This document shows, one piece after another, positions 35,377 through 41,665 of a stretch of 41,665 nt of DNA. The notes under the pieces are model-generated. The model saw nothing but the letters and a program-made list of their open reading frames with translations, made no database searches and was not told where the DNA came from. A program made the translations under genes and the position numbers. The stretch is from an uncultured Chloroflexota bacterium (GTDB taxonomy: Bacteria > Chloroflexota > Dehalococcoidia > Lucifugimonadales > GCA-002694895), in the NCBI GenBank assembly GCA_913045935.1, contig CAJWSY010000008.1, positions 1-41,665 of the forward strand, written 5' to 3'. Numbering within the stretch: the stretch's first letter is position 1; the number at the start of each line of letters is the position of its first letter.

Positions 35377-36648
35377 TTATATTTCTATAACATCAGAATT
35401 TAATTTATTCAATTTAACTTCAGTTATTGTATTAAATAGTGGATTATTGGACTTAGTCATAACCTTTAGGTAGTCTTCTGTATATCCGTAATAAGTTTGG
35501 TCATTTGATTTGTTGGATTTTTCCCAAAGAACTCTTCGTTTTTCACCTAATATATTTTTTCTATAATTTACTTCAATATCTTTAATTAATTCTAATGCAA
35601 TTTGCATTCGTTGATTTTTTACCTGTGGATCTACTTTGTTTTTAATATAAAAAGATGAGGTGCCAGGCCTGTCAGAATATGGGAACAGATGTATTTTTGA
35701 AAAATTTGAAAATTTAATTACTTTTATAGTTTCTTTAAAATCTAAATCTGTCTCCCCTGGAAATCCAATTATTATGTCTGTAGAAATAGAGGGATTTCTC
35801 AATTTATCTCTAATTAAATTTACTGAATCTAGAAAGTTTGTTTGTGTATATTTTCTTCTCATGGATTTTAAAATCGAATCACTACCACTTTGTAATGCTA
35901 AATGAAAATGATTACATACTCTAGAGCTATGATTCTTGTATACTTGTAATAACTCCGAGTTTATTTCATGAGCTTGTATAGATGATATTCTCAATCTTTC
36001 TACATTTGTTTTCTCTAATATATATTTTATTAGTTCTGCTAAATTAATTTTGTAATTATTTTCATACCCATATGTACCTAATTGAGTTCCAGTTAGAATG
36101 ATTTCCTTAAAGCCACTATCTACTAAAAAATTTATTTCTTTAACGATTATGTCTTTATCGATACTTTTTTCTCTGCCTCTTACTTTGGGAACAATGCAGT
36201 AAGCACAAATTTGGTTGCAACCTTCCTGTATTTTAACTGATGCTCTAGTTCTATCAATTAATGTTCCAGGAATTATTTTTTCATTATTGATTTGAGGCAT
36301 TTGATAATCCATATGAAAAGACAAGTTTTGAACTATTTGCTCTTTTTCAGTATTGTCATAAATCAAATCTGCAATTTTACTATTAATCAGATTATCTTTG
36401 TCTCTTTGTGCATAACAACCAGTAAGAACTACAACTGAATTTGGATTTTCTTTTTTGTACTTTCTTAATGATTGTCTCGCTTTTTTATCGGCAATATGAG
36501 TTACTGTACAGGAGTTTAAAATATACACATCAGGTTTTGGGGTGTTTGAATTTACGTAATATCCAAACTCTGTTAGTTTTTTTTGTAATTGAATACTATC
36601 TGCCTGATTTAATTTGCATCCGTGTGTTTCAATTTTGACTGAAATCAT
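35377..36648 (-). CDS. mtaB: tRNA t6A37 methylthiotransferase MtaB
   Basis: Radical-SAM enzyme that adds a methylthio group to t6A37. The N-terminal UPF0004 domain has three cysteines (ETHGCKLNQADS, NSCTVTHIADKKARQ, TGCYAQRD) and the radical-SAM triad is CNQICAYCIVPKVRGREKS. IIGFPGETDLDF and the HLFPYSDRPGTSS loop identify the MtaB/YqeV branch rather than MiaB. A short C-terminal TRAM-like part completes 423 aa. Its substrate t6A depends on tsaC, encoded at 9369. Confidence 0.94.
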   Translation of the reverse strand: MISVKIETHGCKLNQADSIQLQKKLTEFGYYVNSNTPKPDVYILNSCTVTHIADKKARQSLRKYKKENPNSVVVLTGCYAQRDKDNLINSKIADLIYDNTEKEQIVQNLSFHMDYQMPQINNEKIIPGTLIDRTRASVKIQEGCNQICAYCIVPKVRGREKSIDKDIIVKEINFLVDSGFKEIILTGTQLGTYGYENNYKINLAELIKYILEKTNVERLRISSIQAHEINSELLQVYKNHSSRVCNHFHLALQSGSDSILKSMRRKYTQTNFLDSVNLIRDKLRNPSISTDIIIGFPGETDLDFKETIKVIKFSNFSKIHLFPYSDRPGTSSFYIKNKVDPQVKNQRMQIALELIKDIEVNYRKNILGEKRRVLWEKSNKSNDQTYYGYTEDYLKVMTKSNNPLFNTITEVKLNKLNSDVIEI

Positions 36649-36795
36649 ATTTGGAAATTTAATTAAAATAAAACTTAATTTTACAGCAAGCCAATATAAA
36701 TTTGATATAATTTTAAGTTGTTATAATTATGTTTTATACAATTAATTAAAAAACATTTTATTTTATATTAATACTTATTAGGATAAAGGTTTGAT

Positions 36796-37599
36796 ATGCA
36801 AAACTTAAAATTTTGGCAAGTTGATGCTTTTACAGCGAAACCATTTAAAGGAAATCCTGCTGCTGTGTTTATTTTAGATGAGCCATTGGAAGATAAGTTG
36901 ATGTTAAATATTGCAAAAGAAATGAATTTGTCTGAAACTGCATTTTTAGTTTTAAACCCTGATTCAAACCCTTATTTAAGATGGTTTACTCCTATGTTCG
37001 AAATAGATTTATGTGGGCATGCCACTCTTGCCACAGCTCATGTTTGTTTTTCGGAATATTTTAGTTCATTGAACGAAATTACATTTGATACTAAGTACGC
37101 AGGTCCTCTTAAAGTAGTTAAGAATGATGATTATATGACTATGGATTTTCCTAGTAGACCAGGTAAAGTAATTAGATTTAATGATGTACCTAATTTCGTT
37201 TACAAAGCACTTTCAAATATAAATCCCATTTTTGTTAAGCAGTCAAGAGACCTTATGTTAGTTTATGAAAATGAAGAAACAATACTTAATATGGCACCTG
37301 ATTTTAATGCTTTAATGAAATATGATGGGTTTATAATTGTAACTGCAAAAACAAAAAACACTGAATTTGATTTCATATCTAGATTTTTTTGCGCTTCAGA
37401 TGGTATCCAAGAAGATCCTGTTACAGGTTCTGCTCATTCTACTTTAGCACCTTATTGGAGCGAACAATTAGGAAAGCTTGTTATGAGTGCTTATCAAGCT
37501 TCAGAAAGAGGAGGAGTTCTTTATTTGAAAATGAATGATGACAGAGTCGAAATATCAGGAAATGCTGTAACAATCTTTGAAGGTGAAATGGTTATATGA
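36796..37599 (+). CDS. PhzF-family isomerase/epimerase-like protein
   Basis: Diaminopimelate-epimerase-like fold. It opens with QVDAFTAKPFKGNPAAV (8-24), has the family's catalytic Glu47 in NLSETAFL, LCGHATLATAH, and GIQEDPVTGSAHSTLAPYW near the C terminus. The length is 267 aa. Members isomerise or hydrolyse diverse small molecules, and this one's substrate is unknown. A weak AAAGG ribosome-binding site precedes the ATG. It overlaps the following kinase gene by ATGA, so the two are translationally coupled. Confidence 0.92.
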   Translation: MQNLKFWQVDAFTAKPFKGNPAAVFILDEPLEDKLMLNIAKEMNLSETAFLVLNPDSNPYLRWFTPMFEIDLCGHATLATAHVCFSEYFSSLNEITFDTKYAGPLKVVKNDDYMTMDFPSRPGKVIRFNDVPNFVYKALSNINPIFVKQSRDLMLVYENEETILNMAPDFNALMKYDGFIIVTAKTKNTEFDFISRFFCASDGIQEDPVTGSAHSTLAPYWSEQLGKLVMSAYQASERGGVLYLKMNDDRVEISGNAVTIFEGEMVI

Positions 37600-38552
37600 G
37601 TAATAAAAAACTAGATATAATTAGTTTTGGTGAAGTGTTAATAGAATTGCGGTCTAAAAAATCATTATCTGAAACAAATGTTTTCAATAAATCTTATGCT
37701 GGCGACACTATGAATATTATAAATATGGCCTCCCGTCTCGGTTCCAAATGTGGATATATAACAAAATTAGGAAATGATCCATTTAAAGAGTATTTAGAAA
37801 GTCAATGGAAAATTAATAACATTGATTTGAGTTGTACTCAAGTTGTTGAAGGATTTAATGCGATACACTTTACTGTATTGCAAGATGATGGTAATAGAGA
37901 ATTTGTTTATTACAGAAAAAACAGTGCAGCATCAGAGATTGACGAATCAATGATAAATATTGATTATTTAAGGTCTACTAAAATATTCCATACTAGCTCT
38001 ATAACTCAAAGCCTTTCCGATTCTTCTAAAATAGCTGTTGAGAGGTTTTTAATAACATCAAAAGAATTAGGTTTAATGACATCTTTTGACACAAATTTCA
38101 GACCCAATATGTGGTCTTCGAGGGAAGCAACTACTGCAATTGAAGATATTATTGATTACATCGATATATTAGCTCCTTCATACCCAGAAGAAGTCAATCA
38201 GATTTTTGGATTAGAAACACCACAAGAAATGATAAATTATGGTATTTCTAAAGGATGTAAAATAGTAATTGTAAAATGCGGTGAACTAGGTGCTTACGTA
38301 GGAACAAAGGATAAAATCATACGATCAAATGCTTATACTCCTAACGGACTATTAGATACAACTGGTGCAGGTGACGCTTTTATGGGAGGATTTTTAAATT
38401 CCTATTTATCAGGAAATGATATGGAACTAAATCTTAAATATGGTGTCATCTCAGCAGGATTAAAGGTCTCAGGCAGAGGAGGTATTCAAAGTCAGCCAAC
38501 TAAAAATGAGGTAGAAAAATTTGTATCGCTCCCAGAGATAGAATATTTGTGA
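37596..38552 (+). CDS. PfkB-family sugar kinase, 2-keto-3-deoxygluconate kinase-like
   Basis: Ribokinase-fold carbohydrate kinase. The N-terminal ISFGEVLIELR and YAGDTMNIINMASRLG bind sugar, YYRKNSAAS is the segment seen in KDG kinases, and DTTGAGDAFMGGF (about 250-262) carries the catalytic Asp and anion hole. The length of 318 aa is typical. The KDG-kinase reading rests on the GDTxN and YYR..SAAS motifs; a fructokinase or other sugar specificity is possible, and no KDG aldolase or dehydratase lies nearby. It is coupled to the PhzF gene by a 4 bp overlap. Confidence 0.87.
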   Translation: MSNKKLDIISFGEVLIELRSKKSLSETNVFNKSYAGDTMNIINMASRLGSKCGYITKLGNDPFKEYLESQWKINNIDLSCTQVVEGFNAIHFTVLQDDGNREFVYYRKNSAASEIDESMINIDYLRSTKIFHTSSITQSLSDSSKIAVERFLITSKELGLMTSFDTNFRPNMWSSREATTAIEDIIDYIDILAPSYPEEVNQIFGLETPQEMINYGISKGCKIVIVKCGELGAYVGTKDKIIRSNAYTPNGLLDTTGAGDAFMGGFLNSYLSGNDMELNLKYGVISAGLKVSGRGGIQSQPTKNEVEKFVSLPEIEYL

Positions 38553-38634
38553 TTTTTTTAAAATATATCTTGAAAAGAATTTTTTCTTATTTGATTTTAT
38601 GATTAAATATATCAATTAATGTTAGGAGAATAAT

Positions 38635-39873
38635 ATGGCAAACGAAGTTGTAGTAACAGGAATGGGCATGGTTTCCCCTGTTGGAAATAATATTAATGAA
38701 TCATGGAATAACCTGATCGATGGTAATTCAGGAATAGATTACATCAAATCCTTTGATCCCGATGCACTTGAAACAAAAATTGCCGGTGAAATTAAAAACT
38801 TCGATCCAATAGGAATTATTGGCAAAAAAGAATCGAGAAGAATGGACAGATTTTCTCAATTAGCAATGGCAGCATCTCTTGAAGCATTAGAAAGTGCTGA
38901 CCTTTCAATTGATAGCTCTAATGAAAACAGAATTTCTGTAATGATAACTAGTGGTATTGGTGGAATCATAACACTTTCTGAACAAATGATTGTAATGCAA
39001 GAGCGTGGCCCGTCTAGGATAAGTCCTTTTTTGGTACCTATGATGTTGCCAGATATGGCTTCAGGCCAAGTTTCTATGTCTATTGGTGCGAAAGGACCTA
39101 ATTTTGCAGTAGTTTCAGCTTGTGCTAGCGGAGGTGATAGTATTGGCGTTGCTTCTGAATTCATTAAATCAGGAAGAGCAGATATTGTTCTTGCTGGTGG
39201 CAGTGAAGCTGCAGTTTGCCCAATTGGAATAGCAGGATTTAATGCCTGTCATGCTTTGTCAAAAAACAATGAAGATCCAAAAGGTGCTTCAAGGCCTTTT
39301 GATGTAAATCGAGATGGGTTTGTTCTAGGAGAAGGCGCTGCTATTTTAGTATTAGAATCTAAAGAAAGTGCTGAATCTAGAAATGCTAACATTTTAGCTA
39401 CCCTTTCAGGTTATGGTTCTTCGGCTGACGCAAATCATATTACTCAGCCAGCCCCTGGAGGTGAAGGAGGAGTTAGAGCAATGAATGAAGCAATTAAAAT
39501 TGCTGATATATCTCCTGATCAAATAGATTATATAAATGCTCACGGCACATCTACGCCATTAAATGACAAATTTGAAACTATGGGTATGAAGACTGTTTTT
39601 GGCGATCATGCTGAAAAAGTGTCAATAAGCTCAACAAAATCAATGACAGGACACTTGTTAGGTGCTAGTGGTGCTATTGAAGCAGCGATATCTGTTAAAG
39701 CATTAAATTCAAATATGATCCCCCCGACCATTAATTTAAATGACCCGGATCCTGATTGTGACTTGAATTACACTCCAAATAAATCTATAAACAAAGAAAT
39801 AAATTATGTGATGAGTAATTCATTTGGTTTCGGTGGGCATAATTGTTCTTTGGTATTTTCTAAAATAAATTAA
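38635..39873 (+). CDS. fabF: 3-oxoacyl-[acyl-carrier-protein] synthase II
   Basis: Condensing enzyme that extends acyl-ACP with malonyl-ACP. The catalytic triad is present: Cys in VVSACASGGDSIG (about residue 163), His in NAHGTSTPLND and His in KSMTGHLLGASGAIE. The C-terminal NSFGFGGHNCSLVF is standard. The length is 412 aa. AGGAG at 38624-38628 is six bases from the ATG. No acpP, fabD or fabG is adjacent, so this is a stand-alone locus. Its stop overlaps the end of the convergent PD-(D/E)XK gene by 4 bp. Confidence 0.95.
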   Translation: MANEVVVTGMGMVSPVGNNINESWNNLIDGNSGIDYIKSFDPDALETKIAGEIKNFDPIGIIGKKESRRMDRFSQLAMAASLEALESADLSIDSSNENRISVMITSGIGGIITLSEQMIVMQERGPSRISPFLVPMMLPDMASGQVSMSIGAKGPNFAVVSACASGGDSIGVASEFIKSGRADIVLAGGSEAAVCPIGIAGFNACHALSKNNEDPKGASRPFDVNRDGFVLGEGAAILVLESKESAESRNANILATLSGYGSSADANHITQPAPGGEGGVRAMNEAIKIADISPDQIDYINAHGTSTPLNDKFETMGMKTVFGDHAEKVSISSTKSMTGHLLGASGAIEAAISVKALNSNMIPPTINLNDPDPDCDLNYTPNKSINKEINYVMSNSFGFGGHNCSLVFSKIN

Positions 39874-40604
39874 TTTTTAAGATATTTTGAATTTGGATCA
39901 TTAATAAATCTCCATAACCATAATACAGCCCTAAAAGTTATGAAGTGCTTTGATATGTCATCTATTTGCTTGTATTCATACCCTGTTTTTCGTTTTTCTA
40001 CTCTTAATACACCTGCGCTATTTACTTGTTTACCTGTTAATTCAGTATATGCGTTAGCATATGCGGAAACTTGAAGTAAGTTTTCAAGATATAAATTCGT
40101 TGATGTTTTCCAATCTAATATAACCAAATTGTTTTCGATAAAACCTATTGCATCGGCTGTTCCTGCATATCCGTATTTTACAGAATGCAATGATTTCTCC
40201 AATTCAATACTTTTAAAATTATAATCATTAAGCCATTTGGTGAAATTTGTATGTACCCATTTCATATTAGATGGAATGTCTTCAATTTTACCTAATTTTA
40301 AATAATTCTCGATATATTCATGTGCTTCAGAACCAAATTCTCCTGCTTTATTCTTAATAAAATTTGGATGATTACTAGCTTCTTCTATTAATGATTCAAC
40401 GCCAATCCCATTTAAATCTGCTGATTTATTTAATTTAGAACGCACATAATCTAATGCAATGTTTTTTTCCCATTTAATTAATCCAGGTTTGGCTATTGTA
40501 GATAAAATTGAAGTTACACTAGGTAAAGGTTCTTCTACTCCTGGAATCAAATAATATCTACTTCCCTTGTCATTGATGACTGAAATTTCGGATTTGTTTG
40601 TCAT
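39870..40604 (-). CDS. PD-(D/E)XK nuclease-superfamily protein
   Basis: A 244 aa protein of the RecB/phage-exonuclease-like PDDEXK_1 group. The complete active site is seen: His95 in EFGSEAHEYIE, Asp151 in YAGTADAIG, Asp164-Trp-Lys166 in VILDWKTS and Gln178/Tyr182 in LLQVSAYANAY. The opening LPSVTSILSTIAKPGLIKW is typical of phage and stand-alone family members. No Fe-S cysteines or helicase domain are present. It overlaps the end of lgt by 4 bp, so it is cotranscribed with it, and it converges on fabF. DNA substrate and role (repair, recombination or defence) are unknown. Confidence 0.88.
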   Translation of the reverse strand: MTNKSEISVINDKGSRYYLIPGVEEPLPSVTSILSTIAKPGLIKWEKNIALDYVRSKLNKSADLNGIGVESLIEEASNHPNFIKNKAGEFGSEAHEYIENYLKLGKIEDIPSNMKWVHTNFTKWLNDYNFKSIELEKSLHSVKYGYAGTADAIGFIENNLVILDWKTSTNLYLENLLQVSAYANAYTELTGKQVNSAGVLRVEKRKTGYEYKQIDDISKHFITFRAVLWLWRFINDPNSKYLKN

Positions 40605-41479
40605 GAATTTTTACTTTTAGCAGATCTTCTACGTTCAGCTCTGGTTTTACCTTTATTAGTCATTAATTGGAAAACATTTGAATTAGAGTAATTAAGATTA
40701 ATAATAATTATTGGTAAACACACAACAATACAAACTACAGCAATCCATTGTGCTTCTGTTAAGCCCATAGCCCAAATTCTATCAAATCTTAAAAATGATA
40801 TAAAAAATCTTCCTGTTGAATATAAGAGGATAAATAGAACCCATGTCATACCGTGAGGATATAATTTAAATCTGAAATACCACAGTATATATACAGAAAT
40901 TAAATTCCATATCATTTCATACATTATCGCAGGTTGTACAGCTACTCCTATTCCGGATCCTTTCATTTTACAACTAGAGACATCCGAATTTGGATGATCC
41001 CAGGAAAATGCAAATATACCTTCATATGCTTTGGCGCAATGTTCGCCGTTTACTATATCTCCCAATCTGCCGATTACCATAGCAAACAGAAGCGCAGGAG
41101 CAGCAATGTCCGCCATAATAAATTTTGGATATTTATTTATATGTGAACACAACATACCACCAGCAAATCCACCTAACACTCCTCCCCAAACACCAATACC
41201 ACCTTTCCAAATTTTAAAAATTTCCAAAGGTAAATCGCCATAAAACCACCAAAAATCAATGACGTGTACTATTCTTGCTCCTATTACTCCGCCAATAATT
41301 CCCCATACAGCAACATGTAATATATCTTCTTTATCAATTTTGTAATCTCTTGCCCATTCTCCTACTAAGGAAACTGCAAAAACTACTCCTAAGAAACTAA
41401 AAAACCCATGCCAGCTTACCACCCAGTTGCTAAAACTAATTAGGATGGGATCTATGTTTACATTTATTATGTTTTCCAT
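40601..41479 (-). CDS. lgt: Phosphatidylglycerol-prolipoprotein diacylglyceryl transferase
   Basis: Membrane enzyme that attaches diacylglycerol to the lipobox cysteine of prolipoproteins. About seven hydrophobic segments, WHGFFSFLGVVFAV at the start, the conserved RIVHVIDFWWFY, IWKGGIGVWGGVLGG and the signature GRLGDIVNGEHC (Asn is usual at the GN position; Asp here) are visible. The length of 292 aa is normal, with a basic C-terminal tail. It serves at least the two lipoproteins seen here (CtpA and the Liv binding protein). Confidence 0.93.
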   Translation of the reverse strand: MENIINVNIDPILISFSNWVVSWHGFFSFLGVVFAVSLVGEWARDYKIDKEDILHVAVWGIIGGVIGARIVHVIDFWWFYGDLPLEIFKIWKGGIGVWGGVLGGFAGGMLCSHINKYPKFIMADIAAPALLFAMVIGRLGDIVNGEHCAKAYEGIFAFSWDHPNSDVSSCKMKGSGIGVAVQPAIMYEMIWNLISVYILWYFRFKLYPHGMTWVLFILLYSTGRFFISFLRFDRIWAMGLTEAQWIAVVCIVVCLPIIIINLNYSNSNVFQLMTNKGKTRAERRRSAKSKNS

Positions 41480-41497
41480 ATTTTAAAAATTAAGAAC

Positions 41498-41525
41498 TTT
41501 ATATATATAGCTTATACATTTACAA
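41498..41525 (-). promoter_or_regulatory. Candidate lgt promoter
   Basis: On the minus strand, TTGTAA (41525-41520), a 16 bp spacer and TATAAA (41503-41498), giving a leader of about 12 bases before ATG 41479. Confidence 0.4.
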
Positions 41526-41562
41526 ATAATAAATAATAGTAAATATTTATTATTTATATAAT

Positions 41563-41665
41563 ATGTTAAATAAAACATCAATAAATTTTTTTACAGATGA
41601 ATTTATAAATTATATTGTCTTAGAAAAAAATTTATCAAACAATAGTGTATCCAATTATAAAATTG
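41563..41665 (+). CDS. XerC/XerD-type tyrosine recombinase (N-terminal fragment)
   Basis: From ATG 41563 the frame stays open to the window edge for 34 codons. INFFTDEFINYIVLEKN followed by LSNNSVSNYKI matches the SAM-like core-binding domain that opens XerC/XerD proteins (family pattern: FLxYLxxERxLSxNTxxxYxxDL). The catalytic domain lies outside the window, so Xer versus another integrase cannot be decided. It is divergent from lgt with about 83 bp between start codons. Confidence 0.72.
   Translation, partial: MLNKTSINFFTDEFINYIVLEKNLSNNSVSNYKI

Noticed and set aside
36702-36727. TTGATA and TATAAT as a PhzF promoter
   Set aside because: The spacer is only 14 bp, and other AT-rich hexamers fit as well; not called.
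38570-38603. TTGAAA and TATGAT as a fabF promoter
   Set aside because: The spacer is 22 bp, too long for a vegetative promoter.
38855-39164. 102-codon minus-strand frame inside fabF
   Set aside because: Antisense to conserved ketosynthase motifs; a shadow frame.
1-41665. CRISPR array, insertion sequence, prophage or integrated element
   Set aside because: No regularly spaced repeats, transposase frames, att-like duplications next to the tRNAs or phage structural genes were seen. The two tRNAs are flanked by ordinary genes.

Overview
The window is about 41.7 kb of a compact, AT-rich bacterial chromosome (roughly 70% A+T by eye). Genes are packed tightly, with frequent 1-26 bp overlaps, and no gene-free stretch reaches 300 bp. 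There are no insertion sequences, prophage or CRISPR arrays. The gene content is housekeeping plus catabolism of amino acids and organic acids. LL-diaminopimelate aminotransferase (DapL), the glycolate-oxidase-type operon, the Liv transporter, the M20/M42/M17 peptidases and the metallo-beta-lactamase-fold family resemble what I know of free-living, often marine, Chloroflexota (Dehalococcoidia/SAR202-like). That placement is inference, not proof.

Layout. 1-1125 (-): a C-terminal processing protease lipoprotein, cut by the window edge. 1340-2380 (+): an unusual winged-helix plus TIR-like protein. 2427-9989 (-): an eight-gene operon running tsaC/sua5, a degenerate polyprenyl-synthase-like gene, pgk, tpiA, miaA, dapF, dapL, hflX. 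10031-13655 (+): guaA and a YyaL/DUF255 thioredoxin-like protein, convergent with a gamma-glutamyltransferase (13642-15303, -). 15351-19986 (+): glcD-glcE-glcF plus an SDR-fold protein, convergent with aroC. 21236-22720 (+): a DUF2779 nuclease-like protein preceded by a structured intergenic element. 22792-29540: a Liv-type branched-chain amino acid uptake locus, with the binding protein and an M20 amidohydrolase on + facing msrA-livG-livF-livH-livM on -. 29670-34401: an M42 aminopeptidase (+), then on - a family-3 solute-binding protein lacking a signal peptide, tRNA-Arg(UCG), a DinB-like protein, tRNA-His(GUG), a small winged-helix regulator and leucyl aminopeptidase pepA. 34528-39873: an MBL-fold protein (+), mtaB (-), then PhzF, a PfkB kinase and fabF (+). 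39870-41479 (-): lgt and an intact PD-(D/E)XK nuclease. 41563 to the end (+): the start of a XerC/D-type recombinase.

The genes fit a heterotroph that imports amino acids and peptides (Liv system, GGT, M17/M42/M20 hydrolases), oxidises 2-hydroxyacids (GlcDEF) and makes its own lysine/DAP, chorismate, GMP and fatty acids.

The most striking theme is a set of proteins that keep a recognisable enzyme fold but have lost catalytic residues: a polyprenyl synthase without its Asp-rich motifs, an SDR with all four tetrad residues substituted, an MBL-fold protein missing five of seven metal ligands, a TIR-like domain with Gln in place of the expected Glu, and a DUF2779 protein whose Cas4-like half has lost the acidic residue of its ExK motif. 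Other points are a hairpin element with two mutually exclusive pairings at 21160-21222, a perfect palindrome inside the promoter of the Liv binding protein, and promoter geometry suggesting leaderless transcripts for guaA and the DinB-like gene.
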